Notes: a model not told the origin generated them from the letters alone. A stretch of DNA of 64,000 nucleotides from Pseudomonadota bacterium (GCA_021788645.1 JAJYKK010000009.1:1-64000); one strand, 5' to 3'; shown: positions 49,966 to 60,063, counted from the first letter of the stretch. A program made the numbers and translations.

Positions 49966-50405
49966 ACCGAGGCCTTGCCGCGCCCGGCGCGGATCTCGTC
50001 TGCCCGCACTTCGGCCGCCAGCTTGTCGAGCACCCCGTTGACAAACTTGAAGCCGTCCGTCCCGCCAAAGCGCTTGGCGAGCTCGACCGCCTCATTGATG
50101 ATGACACGGTAGGGCACCCCGGGCTCGTGAAGGAGCTCGAACGCCGCAAGATCGAGAATGGAGTGCTCGATCGGGCTCAATTCCCCGGCCGGGCGATCGA
50201 GATGGGGCACGAGTGCCGCCTCCAGGCTATCCATCTGCGCCAGGGTCCCGCCGAGCAGGCGATCGAAGTAGGCCTCGTCCGCCTTGGCAAACTGCGGATC
50301 CTCGCGCAGCTCCTCGCCGATCCGCTCGACGGGCGCATCGGACAGGCGCCATTGATAAAGGCCCTTGAGCACGAATTCGCGCGACAGCCGCCGGCTCTTC
50401 TTCAT
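49962..50405 (-). CDS. nusB: Transcription antitermination factor NusB
   Basis: Binds boxA RNA with NusE in rRNA antitermination. The 147-residue all-helical protein has [49 protein letters not shown] and [20 protein letters not shown] 50405 overlaps the ribH TGA (ATGA); the upstream M at 50426 is less likely. Confidence 0.95.
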   Translation of the reverse strand: MKKSRRLSREFVLKGLYQWRLSDAPVERIGEELREDPQFAKADEAYFDRLLGGTLAQMDSLEAALVPHLDRPAGELSPIEHSILDLAAFELLHEPGVPYRVIINEAVELAKRFGGTDGFKFVNGVLDKLAAEVRADEIRAGRGKASV

Positions 50406-50869
50406 AATGCGCGCAGCAGATGGCACATCTCAAGGGCCACCCAGGCCGCCTCCCGACCCTTCGCGCTCATCCGGTTCAGGGCCTGTTCCTCGTTGTCGGT
50501 GGTCAACACCGCGTTGGCAATGGGAATGCCGGTTTCCAGCTGCACCTCGGTCACCCCGCGCGCCGATTCATTGGAAACGACTTCAAAGTGGTAGGTATCG
50601 CCCCGCACCACTGCCCCGAGGGCGACCAGCGCGTCAAAGCGCCCGCTGAGCGCCATTCTCTTCAGCGTGAGGGGCAGCTCCAAGGCGCCGGGAACGCTCA
50701 CCAACGTGATGTCTCCTTCCGCGACCCCCTGCTTCACCAGCGCCTCGCGGCAGGCGCCGAACAGGCCTTCCACGACATCGATATTGAACCGGCTCATGGC
50801 CACGCCGATGCGCAGCCCCTGTCCGCTGAGATTCTTCTCCAACTCGGTGATGTTGGCATACTTGCCCAT
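50402..50869 (-). CDS. ribH: 6,7-dimethyl-8-ribityllumazine synthase
   Basis: Condenses the pyrimidine intermediate with dihydroxybutanone phosphate in riboflavin synthesis. The 155-residue protein has [44 protein letters not shown] (active-site His) and [18 protein letters not shown] 50869 has GGGAG 5 bases upstream; ATG 50881 lacks one. Part of the rib cluster. Confidence 0.95.
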   Translation of the reverse strand: MGKYANITELEKNLSGQGLRIGVAMSRFNIDVVEGLFGACREALVKQGVAEGDITLVSVPGALELPLTLKRMALSGRFDALVALGAVVRGDTYHFEVVSNESARGVTEVQLETGIPIANAVLTTDNEEQALNRMSAKGREAAWVALEMCHLLRAL

Positions 50870-50936
50870 GTCCACTCCCATTGCGGCGCGAGCACGCCCT
50901 CGGCCACGCCCGTCCGAATCAAGCCAAAAACGGCCC

Positions 50937-52043
50937 TTAGCCCGCCTGCGTGTCGCCTGGCGAGAGATAGCCCGTGACTTCGAGGTCGAAGCCCGTCATG
51001 CTCGGCATTTTGCGCGGCAGGGCCAGCAGCTTCATCTTGGAGACCTTGAGGTCGCGCAGGATCTGCGCACCAATGCCATAGTTACGCAGATCGACCTTGG
51101 CGGTCTCGCGCGCCGCCCCATCGGCGGAGCGGATGCGATCGAGCAGTTGCGCCGCGCTTTCGGGCCGGTGCAGGAACACGACCACGCCCTTGCCCGCCCG
51201 GTCGATCGCCTCCAGCGTCTGATAGACGCCCCAGGAATGGGGTCCGGCGCGGTGGTCAAGCAGATCCATCACGGACAGCGGCTCATGCACGCGCACGAGC
51301 GTTTCTTCATGGTCGATCGCGCCCTTCACGAGGGCCAGATGCGTCTCCTGGGCGATCTTGTCCAGGTAGGCGATGAGCGTGAACTCGCCACACGCCGTCT
51401 GTACGGTCCGCTCGGCCACCCGCTCGACCAGCGTCTCGGTGCGGGAGCGATAGTGAATAAGATCGGCGATGGTGCCGATCTTGAGGCCATGGTGGGCGGC
51501 GAATTCGAGAAGATCGGGCAGCCGCGCCATCGTGCCGTCGTCCTTGAGGATCTCGCAGATGACCGCCGCCGGCGTCAATCCCGCCAGGTGGGCGAGATCG
51601 CAGCCGGCCTCGGTGTGCCCGGCGCGCACCAGCACCCCCCCGTTTTGCGCCATCAAGGGAAAAATGTGCCCCGGCTGAACGATGTCCGTCGGTCTTGCCC
51701 CGGGACTCACGGCCACCTGCACGGTCCTCGCCCGGTCTTGCGCGGAAATGCCGGTCGTCACCCCCTCCGCCGCCTCGATGGAGAGCGTGAAATTCGTGCC
51801 ATGCGAAGATCGGTTGGCCTGCACCATGAGGGGCAGGTCGAGCTGCCGGCAGCGTTCTTCGGTCAGCGTGAGGCAGATCAGGCCGCGCCCGAATTTCGCC
51901 ATGAAGTTGATGTGCTCGGGGGTCACGAACTCGGCCGCGAGCACAAGGTCTCCTTCGTTTTCCCGATCCTCTTCGTCGACCAGGATCACCATCTTGCCGG
52001 CCCTGATGTCGGCCAGAATCTCTTGCATCGAACTGACTGTCAT
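50937..52043 (-). CDS. ribB: DHBP synthase with inactive cyclohydrolase-like domain (RibBX)
   Basis: The N-terminal half (1-205) makes 3,4-dihydroxy-2-butanone 4-phosphate from ribulose-5-phosphate; [11 protein letters not shown] and [11 protein letters not shown] hold its acidic and histidine residues. The C-terminal half is related to GTP cyclohydrolase II. Where the zinc-binding SECLTGD...RCDCG should be (about 253-272) it reads [15 protein letters not shown], with no cysteine. So only the DHBP activity is expected, as in RibBX proteins of other Gammaproteobacteria. A true RibA must lie elsewhere. ATG 52043 has GGGAAG upstream. Confidence 0.93.
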   Translation of the reverse strand: MTVSSMQEILADIRAGKMVILVDEEDRENEGDLVLAAEFVTPEHINFMAKFGRGLICLTLTEERCRQLDLPLMVQANRSSHGTNFTLSIEAAEGVTTGISAQDRARTVQVAVSPGARPTDIVQPGHIFPLMAQNGGVLVRAGHTEAGCDLAHLAGLTPAAVICEILKDDGTMARLPDLLEFAAHHGLKIGTIADLIHYRSRTETLVERVAERTVQTACGEFTLIAYLDKIAQETHLALVKGAIDHEETLVRVHEPLSVMDLLDHRAGPHSWGVYQTLEAIDRAGKGVVVFLHRPESAAQLLDRIRSADGAARETAKVDLRNYGIGAQILRDLKVSKMKLLALPRKMPSMTGFDLEVTGYLSPGDTQAG

Positions 52044-52115
52044 GACTTCCCGTTTTCCTTTTGTGTGCGGACGCCCCGCCCACCCCGCGCCGCGGGCGGC
52101 ATGGGCGGCGACTCC

Positions 52116-52721
52116 CTAGTCCTGGTACGGCTGCTCGGCGGCCGAGGTGAGCCGTTCGACATAGCGGGCGATCATATCCGCCTCGAGATTCACCGTCGCC
52201 CCGGCGCACAGGCGATTCAGCGTCGTGTGGGCGAGCGTATGGGGGATCAGATTGATGCTGAACTCGTCCTTCAACACGCGATTCACGGTCAGGCTCACCC
52301 CGTCGACCGTCACCGACCCCTTCGGGGCGATGTACTTGAGCAGCGTGTGCGGCGCCCGGATGTCGAGCGCATACGAAGGGCCGGCGGCCTCGAACCGCGT
52401 GACCGTGCCCACGCCGTCGACATGCCCGCTCACCAAGTGGCCGCCCAGCCGGTCCGACAGGCGCATCGCCTTCTCCAGGTTGACCGGGCCGGGCGCCTCG
52501 ATCCCGCTGGTGCAGCGCAGCGTCTCCGCCGACACGTCGACCCAGAAGGCCGGCGCGGCCAGATAGACGACCGTCAGGCAGGCGCCGCTCACGCAGATGC
52601 TGTCGCCCAAGACCACATCGCCAAAATCCATCCCCGGCGCCGAGATCTTGAGCCGTACGCCCTGGTCCATCGGGTCGACGCTGGTAATCTCGCCCACCGA
52701 TTGCACAATTCCGGTAAACAT
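52116..52721 (-). CDS. ribE: Riboflavin synthase, alpha subunit
   Basis: Dismutates two lumazines to riboflavin. The 201-residue protein has two lumazine-binding repeats: MFTGIVQSVGEI, CVSGACLTVV and GGHLVSGHVDG, then KGSVTVDGVSLTVN in the second half. ATG 52721 gives the MFTG start typical of the family. It lies 28 bases after ribD. Confidence 0.95.
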   Translation of the reverse strand: MFTGIVQSVGEITSVDPMDQGVRLKISAPGMDFGDVVLGDSICVSGACLTVVYLAAPAFWVDVSAETLRCTSGIEAPGPVNLEKAMRLSDRLGGHLVSGHVDGVGTVTRFEAAGPSYALDIRAPHTLLKYIAPKGSVTVDGVSLTVNRVLKDEFSINLIPHTLAHTTLNRLCAGATVNLEADMIARYVERLTSAAEQPYQD

Positions 52722-52749
52722 CGGGTCCCCGCCCATCCTTAGAGTTCCG

Positions 52750-53835
52750 TCACATGAAGCGCGCACGCACGCGCAAGTCCCGCCCCACTTGCCTGATCTC
52801 CCGGATCTCGAGCTGCCGGCGTTCCTTCAAGTCCGCGAGCTCCGGAATGGCAAACATACCGCGCCCGTCATCGCCAAGCAAGGAGGGGGCAAGATAGGCC
52901 ACCCATTCATCGGCCGCCCCGGCCGCGAGAAACGCGCCGAGCAGCCGGGCCCCCGCCTCCACCATGAGCTCGTTGATGCCGCGCCTGGCCAGCACGCCGA
53001 GCGCCTCGGGGATATCGACGACAGGCCCGCGCCCGGGAATGATCAGCACTTCTGCGCCGGCGTCTTCGAGCCGCGCCTGCGTTTCCCGGCTCGCCTGCGC
53101 CGCGATCAACAACGCGGGCGCCCCCTGCAACACGCGGGCCGAGGACGGCATGCGCAACCGGCTGTCGAACACCACCTTGAGGGGCTGGCGAGAGGTCTCC
53201 ACTTCGCGCACGTCGAGCCGCGGATCGTCCGCGAGCACCGTGCCGATCCCGGTCGCCACGGCGCACGATCGCGCGCGGAGCCGATGGGCATCGCGGCGCG
53301 CGGCCTCGCCGGTGATCCAGAAGCTTTTCCCGTTCTTGAGCGCCGTCCGGCCGTCGAGGCTGGCCGCGCTCTTGAGGACCACCCAGGGACGCCCCCGCGT
53401 CACGCGAGAGATGAACCCTGGATTGAGCAACCGCGCCTCCGCCTCGAGGAGCCCGCACTCGGTTGGAATGCCGGCGCCGCGCAGCCGCGCCAATCCCGCC
53501 CCGGCCACCTGCGGATTGGGATCCTCCATGGCGGCGACGACGCGCCCGACTTGCGCGGCAATCAAGGCTTCGGAGCACGGGGGGGTGCGTCCGAAATGAT
53601 TGCACGGCTCGAGCGTCACGTACACCGTTGCCCCATGCGCCCGGCTGCCGGCGGCGCGCACGGCATGGACCTCGGCATGGGGTTCGCCGGCCCGTTCGTG
53701 CCAGCCCTCGCCCACGACTTGGCCCTCCTTGACCACCACGCAGCCTACCCGCGGATTCGGGCTGGTGGTGTACAGGCCGCGGCGCGCAAGCCCGAGCGCG
53801 CGCGCCATGTAACCATAGTCGGCCGAGGAATACAC
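52750..53835 (-). CDS. ribD: Bifunctional riboflavin deaminase/reductase RibD
   Basis: Deaminates then reduces the pyrimidine intermediate of riboflavin. The 361-residue protein has an N-terminal deaminase with HAEVHA and PCNHFGRTPPCSEAL (zinc ligands) and a C-terminal NADPH reductase with KSAASLDGRTAL and MVEAGARLLGAFL. GTG 53835 lies 2 bases beyond the nrdR stop. First rib gene of the run. Confidence 0.95.
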   Translation of the reverse strand: MYSSADYGYMARALGLARRGLYTTSPNPRVGCVVVKEGQVVGEGWHERAGEPHAEVHAVRAAGSRAHGATVYVTLEPCNHFGRTPPCSEALIAAQVGRVVAAMEDPNPQVAGAGLARLRGAGIPTECGLLEAEARLLNPGFISRVTRGRPWVVLKSAASLDGRTALKNGKSFWITGEAARRDAHRLRARSCAVATGIGTVLADDPRLDVREVETSRQPLKVVFDSRLRMPSSARVLQGAPALLIAAQASRETQARLEDAGAEVLIIPGRGPVVDIPEALGVLARRGINELMVEAGARLLGAFLAAGAADEWVAYLAPSLLGDDGRGMFAIPELADLKERRQLEIREIRQVGRDLRVRARFM

Positions 53836-53837
53836 GC

Positions 53838-54308
53838 CTAGTCCTTGGCTCCCGGACGTCGCTTGCTGAGATCGCGCAGCACGTCGCGGAAGTCCTCAAC
53901 GTCCTGGAAGCTGCGGTAAACCGAGGCAAAGCGGATATAGCCCACTTGGTCGAGCGTATAGAGCTCGTCCATCACCATTTCGCCGATTTGCCGGGAAGGG
54001 AGCTCCTTCTCGCCCAACGCCAGGATCTTCTGGATGATCCGCTCGATAGCCTCGTCCACCGCGTGGGTCGGGACCGGACGCTTGTGCAGCGCCCGCAGGA
54101 AGCTCACCCGCACCTTCTCGCGCTCGAACTCTTCGCGGCTGCCGTTGTGCTTGACGATCTGAGGCATGCGCAACTCCGCCGTCTCGTAGGTCGTAAAGCG
54201 CTTGCTGCAGGCGGTGCAGCGGCGGCGACGGCGGACGCTGTCGCCCTCCTCGCTCACGCGGGAATCGACAACTTGCGTGTCAATCGCACCACAGAAGGGA
54301 CACTTCAT
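53838..54308 (-). CDS. nrdR: Transcriptional repressor NrdR
   Basis: ATP-cone repressor of ribonucleotide reductase genes. The 156-residue protein has the N-terminal zinc ribbon [15 protein letters not shown]...CTACSKRF and an ATP-cone from about residue 50. It lies 43 bases after glyA and just before ribD, a common arrangement. Confidence 0.96.
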   Translation of the reverse strand: MKCPFCGAIDTQVVDSRVSEEGDSVRRRRRCTACSKRFTTYETAELRMPQIVKHNGSREEFEREKVRVSFLRALHKRPVPTHAVDEAIERIIQKILALGEKELPSRQIGEMVMDELYTLDQVGYIRFASVYRSFQDVEDFRDVLRDLSKRRPGAKD

Positions 54309-54351
54309 GATCGTGGTCAGGCCATGGACCTAAGGCGAGACGGACTCCTCC

Positions 54352-55602
54352 TTACGCGCCGTAGACCGGGAATCGGGCACACAGCGCCTTGGCCTCCTTG
54401 GCCACGCGCGCGAGGGTCCCTTCGTCTGCGGGGGCGGCAAGCACATCGGCGATGAGGTGCGCGAGCTGCTCGGCCTCGATTTCGCAGAAACCACGCGTGG
54501 TCATGGCCGGCGTCCCGATGCGGATGCCGCTGGTGACGAAGGGTTTTTGCGGATCATTCGGTATCGCGTTTTTGTTGACCGTGATATGGGCCCGCCCGAG
54601 CGCGGCTTCGGCATCCTTGCCGGTGATGTTCGCCGCGCGCAGATCCACCAGGAACAAGTGGGAGTCGGTGCGTCCGGAGACGATACGCAATCCCCGTTCC
54701 TGGAGCACTTTGGCCATCACCCGCGCGTTGTCGATCACCTGCTCCTGATACACCTTGAAGTCATGCGTGGCCGCTTCCCTGAGGGCCACGGCCTTGGCGG
54801 CGATCACGTGCATGAGCGGACCGCCCTGCGTGCCGGGGAAGATCGTGGAATTGAGCGCCTTCTCGTGCTCCGGCTTGGCCAGGATCAGCCCCCCGCGTGG
54901 GCCCCGCAAGGTCTTGTGGGTGGTGGACGTGACGAAGTCGGCAATGCCCACCGGATTGGGGTACAGGCCGGCCGCCACAAGCCCCGCATAGTGCGCCATA
55001 TCGACGAACAGGTAGGCGCCCACGCTATCGGCGATGTGGCGGAAGGCCTTCCAGTCGATCACCAGCGAATAGGCGGACGCGCCGGCCACGATCATCTTGG
55101 GACGGTGCGCCTTCGCCAGCCGCGCCACCTCGTCGTAGTCGATGACCTCCGTCTCCGGGTGCAAGCCATAGGTAATGGCGGAGAAAAGCTTTCCGCTGAA
55201 GTTGACTTGCGCGCCGTGGGTCAAGTGCCCGCCATGCGCGAGCGACATCCCGAGGATCGTATCCCCGGGCTTGAGGACCGACAGGTAGACCGCGGCGTTG
55301 GCCTGCGACCCGGAGTGCGGCTGGACATTGGCGTACTCTGCGTGGAACAAGGCCTTGGCCCGATCGATCGCCAGCTGCTCGGCGATGTCGACATACTCGC
55401 AGCCGCCGTAATAGCGCTTGCCTGGATAGCCCTCGGCATACTTGTTCGTGAGCACCGACCCTTGCGCCTGCATCACCGCGGGACTGGCGTAGTTCTCCGA
55501 GGCAATGAGTTCGATATGGTCTTCCTGGCGCCGCCGTTCCCCTTCCATGGCGGCCCAGAGTTCGGCATCGGCCTGCTGGATGGTTTGTTTTGAGCTGAAC
55601 AT
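54352..55602 (-). CDS. glyA: Serine hydroxymethyltransferase
   Basis: Interconverts serine and glycine with tetrahydrofolate, the main source of one-carbon units. The 416-residue PLP enzyme has [27 protein letters not shown], the Schiff-base lysine in [14 protein letters not shown] and the [15 protein letters not shown] region. The ATG at 55602 has only a weak site (GAAAG). A TAAAAT box at 55656-55651 (minus) could be its -10. First gene of the long minus-strand run. Confidence 0.97.
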   Translation of the reverse strand: MFSSKQTIQQADAELWAAMEGERRRQEDHIELIASENYASPAVMQAQGSVLTNKYAEGYPGKRYYGGCEYVDIAEQLAIDRAKALFHAEYANVQPHSGSQANAAVYLSVLKPGDTILGMSLAHGGHLTHGAQVNFSGKLFSAITYGLHPETEVIDYDEVARLAKAHRPKMIVAGASAYSLVIDWKAFRHIADSVGAYLFVDMAHYAGLVAAGLYPNPVGIADFVTSTTHKTLRGPRGGLILAKPEHEKALNSTIFPGTQGGPLMHVIAAKAVALREAATHDFKVYQEQVIDNARVMAKVLQERGLRIVSGRTDSHLFLVDLRAANITGKDAEAALGRAHITVNKNAIPNDPQKPFVTSGIRIGTPAMTTRGFCEIEAEQLAHLIADVLAAPADEGTLARVAKEAKALCARFPVYGA

Positions 55603-55972
55603 AGAGTAATCTTTCGCAAAGCGCCCGGGGGCGGATTCAAGAAACCCTTGATTTTACCACGGCACCGGAATTCCCGAGCAAAATTTCACGCGCAATCAGC
55701 AATTTCCTCGCATCCGGCGGCGGACCGCGCTTGCGCCGGGCGCCGAGCCACGAGAGAATAGGCCCGGGCCCGAATCCGTTTCGGTGAAGCGCAGGGTATC
55801 GACCCCGCCGGGACGGGAGTGCCCCCTCCGTCCCGTTTTAAGGATTAGAATCTCCATTGTAGCGCGAATGGAGCAGGGCGCGAGTCGTCGCACACCCATC
55901 CTAGCGGATTGGGCGGCCGCCACCTCGCGCGAGAGCGGTCAAACCCCTTCCGAGCCGGATATCACGCACCCG
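55603..55972. other. Divergent glyA/yjgA intergenic region
   Basis: About 370 bases. A TAAAAT box on the minus strand at 55656-55651 is a candidate glyA -10, with TTGCTC 19 bases upstream. The plus-strand frame upstream of yjgA is open but looks unlike the family. No riboswitch fold was recognised. Confidence 0.4.
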
Positions 55973-56488
55973 ATGCAAGACGACGTCATCAGCAAGACCA
56001 AGCGCAAACAGGCCATGCATGCGCTGCAGGACCTGGGCGAAGCGCTCATCGGCTTGAGCGAGGAAAAGCTCGCCGGCCTGCCCCTCGATGAGGACCTGCG
56101 GGCCGCGGTCCTTGAAGGGAAGCGGCTGCGCGGGCGGGAAGCGCTTCGCCGCCAGCGCCAGTATATCGGCAGGCTGATGCGCGAGGTCGATGCCGCGCCT
56201 ATCCGGGAGGCGATCGAGGCCTTGCGCGGCGAATCTCAGGCCGCCAAGGCGCGGGTGCATCTGGTTGAACGCTGGCGCGAGCGCCTGCTCGGCGACCCAT
56301 CCGCCTTCGGCGAGTTCGTTCAGCGCTATCCTGCGGTCGACGCCCAAAGGCTGCGCGGGCTCGTGCGCAATGCGATCGAAGAGCACGCGAATGCCCGTCC
56401 GCCGAAGAGTGCCCGCGCCTTGTTTCGTCTGCTGCGCGAGGTGATCGAGCAGATCCCTGCGGCGCCTGAAACGGAGCCCGATTCATGA
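55973..56488 (+). CDS. yjgA: YjgA/DarP-type ribosome-associated protein (DUF615)
   Basis: 171 residues. KTKRKQAMHALQDLGEALIGL and ALRRQRQYIGRLMREVD are the DUF615 core; E. coli YjgA (DarP) binds the 50S subunit precursor. E. coli YjgA is slightly longer at the N-terminus, so the start is uncertain. ATG 55973 is used; ATG 55868 is the alternative. No strong Shine-Dalgarno site marks either. The mog start overlaps its stop (ATGA). Confidence 0.88.
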   Translation: MQDDVISKTKRKQAMHALQDLGEALIGLSEEKLAGLPLDEDLRAAVLEGKRLRGREALRRQRQYIGRLMREVDAAPIREAIEALRGESQAAKARVHLVERWRERLLGDPSAFGEFVQRYPAVDAQRLRGLVRNAIEEHANARPPKSARALFRLLREVIEQIPAAPETEPDS

Positions 56489-57039
56489 GCCGCTTGGTGC
56501 CGATCGGACTGGTCGCCGTCAGCGACCGCGCCTCGCAAGGCCTTTATGAAGACAAGGGCCTCCCCGCCCTTCGGGAATGGCTGGACGTCGCCCTGGTCAC
56601 GCCCTGGCAGGCGGTTGAGCGGCTTATTCCCGACGAGCGCGCCGTGATCGAGACGACCCTTTGCGAACTCGTCGACCAGCACGGCTGCGCGCTGGTGCTC
56701 ACCACCGGCGGAACCGGACCGGCACCCCGCGACGTCACGCCGGACGCCACGCTGGCCGTGGCCGACCGCGTGCTGGACGGCTTCGGCGAACGCATGCGCG
56801 CGGTCAGCCTCCAATATGTGCCCACGGCCATCCTGTCGCGCCAGGTGGGGGTCATCCGCAAGGGCGCACTGATTCTCAACCTGCCCGGGCAGCCCAAGTC
56901 GATCAAGGAGACCCTGGACGGCGTGTTTGCCGCCGTTCCCTACTGCATCGACCTGCTCGGCGGCCCGTACCTCGAGACGCGCGAGGCCGTGATCCGGGCC
57001 TTCCGGCCGAAGTCCGCGCAGAAGCCGGCGGCCGGCTAA
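56485..57039 (+). CDS. mog: Molybdopterin adenylyltransferase
   Basis: Adenylates molybdopterin before molybdenum insertion. The 184-residue protein has LVAVSDRASQGLYEDKG, VLTTGGTGPAPRDVTPDAT and LILNLPGQPKSIKE of the MoCF_biosynth fold. The ATG at 56485 overlaps the yjgA stop. It ends with a 4-base convergent overlap with the transglutaminase gene. No molybdoenzyme genes are in the window. Confidence 0.93.
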   Translation: MSRLVPIGLVAVSDRASQGLYEDKGLPALREWLDVALVTPWQAVERLIPDERAVIETTLCELVDQHGCALVLTTGGTGPAPRDVTPDATLAVADRVLDGFGERMRAVSLQYVPTAILSRQVGVIRKGALILNLPGQPKSIKETLDGVFAAVPYCIDLLGGPYLETREAVIRAFRPKSAQKPAAG

Positions 57040-58103
57040 AGGGATCGCGCGCGAATGCGATACCGAAAGGCCGAAGGCACCCTGCTCTCGCGCCGCACGC
57101 CGCCCACCAGCGCCTCCGGGTACATGAAGTAGTTTAGCGCAAGCCCGGGCCTTGGCGAGTCGAGCGTGAAATCCCGCGCATGATTGAAGGCCACCCAGTT
57201 CATTTCCCAGAATCCGAAAAGTCGGTGGCGGATGGCCTGGACCTTGGGATCGGAAAGGGAAAGCCGCCCGTCCGCGACGACCTTGCCGACATCGGCCGGG
57301 TCCACCGGAATCCAGCCGGTGCCCGCCAGGTAAAACTCGGCGCGGCAATGCTGCGCCTCGCTGATGTCCTCGCCCGCACCGAGCGCGGGGGAAATCGCGG
57401 ACGGGCCCACCCGGATGCCGAACATGGTGCGCGCTGGGATGCCCGCCGCGCGGCACAGTCCCACGAACAGCGAACTGATGTCCGCGCATTTGCCGCCCAG
57501 GGTCCCGCTCTCCAGCAATGACTTCGCATCCCCCACGCCGCAGCCTTGAACCTGCGGATCGCGGAAGGTATGTTCCACCACCCAGTCGTAGATCGCTCGC
57601 GCCTTCTCGAGGGGGCTTCCGGCACCCCGAGTCGCTTCCCGGGCGGTGCTGAGGACGATGCCGTCGGTAGGCACATGGCGGCTGGGTGCCAGATACTGGC
57701 ACACCTCGCCCGGCAACGACGCGGCGGCGCTCTCATCGGCTCGGGAAAAGTCCGCCTGGCGGTTGCGCAGGTCGACCTGAGCGCGGACCGTGACCGCCTT
57801 GACGCCGGGGCGGTCCCAGCCCGCGTAGAAGAGCGCGACACCGGTGCGCGCGTCCGTCGTGATCATGCCCACTGTGGCGCGGCCGTCCCAGTCCTCGCGC
57901 CAGACCAACTGGTACGTCTCCCGGTGGCGCGCCGGCATCGGCAGCCATAGCCGCGCGCTCGCCCCCTGCATCGGCAGCGCGACGGTGTATTCCATTTCGA
58001 CCGCATGCCAGCTGTCGGCCGACGCGTCCGCCGGGGCGCGCCGCGAAGCGGCGAGCCACAGGGGCGCGGACGCTGCAAATTTCATGAAGTCACGCCGTTC
58101 CAT
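57036..58103 (-). CDS. Tat-exported transglutaminase-like protein
   Basis: 355 residues. The N-terminus MERRDFMKFAASAPLWLAAS has the twin-arginine motif RRDFM followed by a hydrophobic stretch, so it is probably Tat-exported. The transglutaminase-like catalytic triad looks intact: Cys in LGGKCADISSLF, His in AQHCRAEFYL and Asp in WIPVDPADVG. The family includes proteases, transglutaminases and inactive binders; no substrate is known. ATG 58103 is chosen for the signal. Stop overlaps mog convergently. Confidence 0.85.
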   Translation of the reverse strand: MERRDFMKFAASAPLWLAASRRAPADASADSWHAVEMEYTVALPMQGASARLWLPMPARHRETYQLVWREDWDGRATVGMITTDARTGVALFYAGWDRPGVKAVTVRAQVDLRNRQADFSRADESAAASLPGEVCQYLAPSRHVPTDGIVLSTAREATRGAGSPLEKARAIYDWVVEHTFRDPQVQGCGVGDAKSLLESGTLGGKCADISSLFVGLCRAAGIPARTMFGIRVGPSAISPALGAGEDISEAQHCRAEFYLAGTGWIPVDPADVGKVVADGRLSLSDPKVQAIRHRLFGFWEMNWVAFNHARDFTLDSPRPGLALNYFMYPEALVGGVRRESRVPSAFRYRIRARSL

Positions 58104-58341
58104 TCGCAGCACTCCTCCCTGCGGGACGCGTAGCGAGAAGGGGACGGCTCCCGGCGGCGGCTTGAAGCATCGTCGACTCGCGCCCTCGGGCGCGTCCTGC
58201 CGCATCGGCAGACGCTCATGACCGCGATCGCGCGCGGGCCATAGGCCGACGGCGATCGCCCCTGATCCCACTATAGAATGTCTCTGGCCGCCCGAAAAGG
58301 CCCGCGATGGAGCGCCCGAAGGGCACCCCGGCGCGACGGCG

Positions 58342-59169
58342 TCATGCCGGAGCCAGGATGATCAGCTTCTGGTCCGGCGCGTTCGCGATGCGCAAGGTGA
58401 ACTGCCGGTAGCGGCTGATGGCGCCGCTGGCATCCCGGAAGCTGCGCAAGCCCCCTTCCCGCGCCAAGACGGTCTGCGAGCGCCATGCCGCGTCGAATAC
58501 CCCGCTTTGCGCCCGCAGCTCGGCGAGCAACTGCTGATGGCCCGGATCATCGCGAAACGCTGCGCTATCGGCGCGATATTCCGCGACGAGCCGATAGGCG
58601 CGCGACTCCCAGTCCACGATCAGGTCCGGGGCACCCGGGTGCGCGAACACATAGCGCAACAGATTGGGTCCGGCCTGCCCCGTCCCGGCACTCGCGCGCC
58701 TCCCCAGCCAGTCCTCGAACAGCCGCGCGGCCGGCAGATTCCAGGACAGGGCACCCCAGTTGCGCCCCAGCACATAGGCGGGGGTACCCACCGAGCGCAC
58801 GAGGATATCGAGGCCCTCGCCGTCGGCCTGCCCGGAAGGGCCGCCCGCCAAGGGATCCGCCTTGCCCGCCAACTGGAACAAGTAGGCGCGCTCGGCAGGC
58901 GTCAGCCGCAGCCCCGCGGCCATGTCGCCCAACGTCTTCGGCGATACGTCCACGGTGCGCCCTTGCTCGATCCAGGTATACCATGTCGGGCTGATCCCGC
59001 ACAGCGCCGCCACCTCCTCGCGCCGCAACCCGGGCGTTCGCCTCCGGGCGCCGGCGGCAAGCGCGAATTCGGCTGGCGTGAGCCGTCCGCGCACGGCGCG
59101 AAGAAAATCGCCCAGGGCCCGCCGCCCCGCCTCGCCCACTTCATCAAGTCCCACCGATTCGCCCGACAT
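58342..59169 (-). CDS. XRE-family regulator with MmyB-like ligand-binding domain
   Basis: 275 residues. The N-terminal helix-turn-helix (TPGLRREEVAALCGISPTWY and WIEQGRTVDVSPKTL) is followed by the MmyB-like PAS-type domain (DILVRSVGTPAYVLGRNW; NLLRYVFAHPGAPDLIVDW). MmyB-type regulators often control an adjacent divergent gene. Here that gene is the methyltransferase at 59284. The intergenic GATAA/TTATC dyads are candidate operators. Confidence 0.87.
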   Translation of the reverse strand: MSGESVGLDEVGEAGRRALGDFLRAVRGRLTPAEFALAAGARRRTPGLRREEVAALCGISPTWYTWIEQGRTVDVSPKTLGDMAAGLRLTPAERAYLFQLAGKADPLAGGPSGQADGEGLDILVRSVGTPAYVLGRNWGALSWNLPAARLFEDWLGRRASAGTGQAGPNLLRYVFAHPGAPDLIVDWESRAYRLVAEYRADSAAFRDDPGHQQLLAELRAQSGVFDAAWRSQTVLAREGGLRSFRDASGAISRYRQFTLRIANAPDQKLIILAPA

Positions 59170-59208
59170 GGTTCTCCAGTGTCCCTAGCCCACTCCCAAC
59201 TATAATAG

Positions 59209-59236
59209 GATAATGTCTTATCTTGTACCAGGATAA
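59209..59236. promoter_or_regulatory. GATAA/TTATC dyads, candidate operator
   Basis: GATAA-TGTC-TTATC (59209-59222) is a perfect dyad. Its right arm TTATC also pairs with GATAA at 59232-59236 across TTGTACCAG. So three half-sites lie in tandem between the divergent regulator and methyltransferase starts, overlapping the -35-like TTGTAC (59224-59229; GATAGT at 59246-59251, 16-base spacer). Confidence 0.5.
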
Positions 59237-59283
59237 AGATGCGCGGATAGTGGTCGCATCCTTGCCCAGCCGGAGACCGTGCG

Positions 59284-60063
59284 ATGACCTCCCACCAACG
59301 ACGCGTGCACCGCCAATTCGACCCGCGAGCGGCGGCGTACCTGCGAAGCGAGGTGCACGCCCGAGGCGCCGACCTGCGCCTCGCCCAGGAACTGATTGCG
59401 GGGGCGCTTGCGCCCGGCGCCCGCGCCTTGGACGTCGGCTGCGGCGCCGGCCACCTGACTTACTTGCTGGCGGAAAGGTTCGCAAACGTTGCGGCCGTCG
59501 ACCTCTCCGGGCGCATGCTGTCGAGCGTTCGCGCCACCGCGCGCGAGCGCCGGCTCGAGGGCGTGCACACGCATGAGGCGGCCGCCGAGGCCCTGCCCTT
59601 CGAGGATGGCGCGTTCCATCTCGTCGCGACGCGCTACAGCGCCCACCACTGGCAGCATTGGGAGGCCGCCCTGGGGCAGATGCGCCGCGTCGTCAAGGCG
59701 GGCGGCCACGGGCTCTTCATCGACAGCCTGGCACCGGACGACGCGCTGGCGGACACGCATCTTCAGGCCATCGAGCTGCTGCGCGACCCCTCCCACGTGA
59801 GAAACCGCTCGGCCGCCGAATGGCAAGCGGGGCTCGCGGCGGCAGGCTTCGAAATCGTGAGAACGGCACGCTGGCGGGTGCGAATCGATTTCGCCAGCTG
59901 GATTGCGCGCATGCGCCCGCCGGCCCGGAAGGTCGCCATGATCCGGCAACTCGAATCGGAAGCGCCGCAGGAAGTGCGCGAGGCGCTGGAGCTAGAGCCG
60001 GACGGGTCCTTCATGCTCCCCGTCGGGCTCTGGTGGGCGCGCGCCGGGCACCTTGACCCCTAG
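59284..60063 (+). CDS. Class I SAM-dependent methyltransferase
   Basis: 259 residues. ALDVGCGAGHLTYLLAE is motif I, AAVDLSGRMLSSV motif II, and the EALPFEDGAFHLVATRYSAHHW segment is the post-II acidic region typical of UbiE/YcgJ-like enzymes. The substrate is not evident. ATG 59284 has GGAG upstream. It diverges from the MmyB-type regulator, which probably controls it. Its 3-prime end overlaps the stop of asmA by 4 bases convergently. Confidence 0.87.
   Translation: MTSHQRRVHRQFDPRAAAYLRSEVHARGADLRLAQELIAGALAPGARALDVGCGAGHLTYLLAERFANVAAVDLSGRMLSSVRATARERRLEGVHTHEAAAEALPFEDGAFHLVATRYSAHHWQHWEAALGQMRRVVKAGGHGLFIDSLAPDDALADTHLQAIELLRDPSHVRNRSAAEWQAGLAAAGFEIVRTARWRVRIDFASWIARMRPPARKVAMIRQLESEAPQEVREALELEPDGSFMLPVGLWWARAGHLDP

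Noticed and set aside
50667-52742. A 691-codon plus-strand frame over the rib genes
   Set aside because: Antisense to ribH, ribBX and ribE; no domain match.
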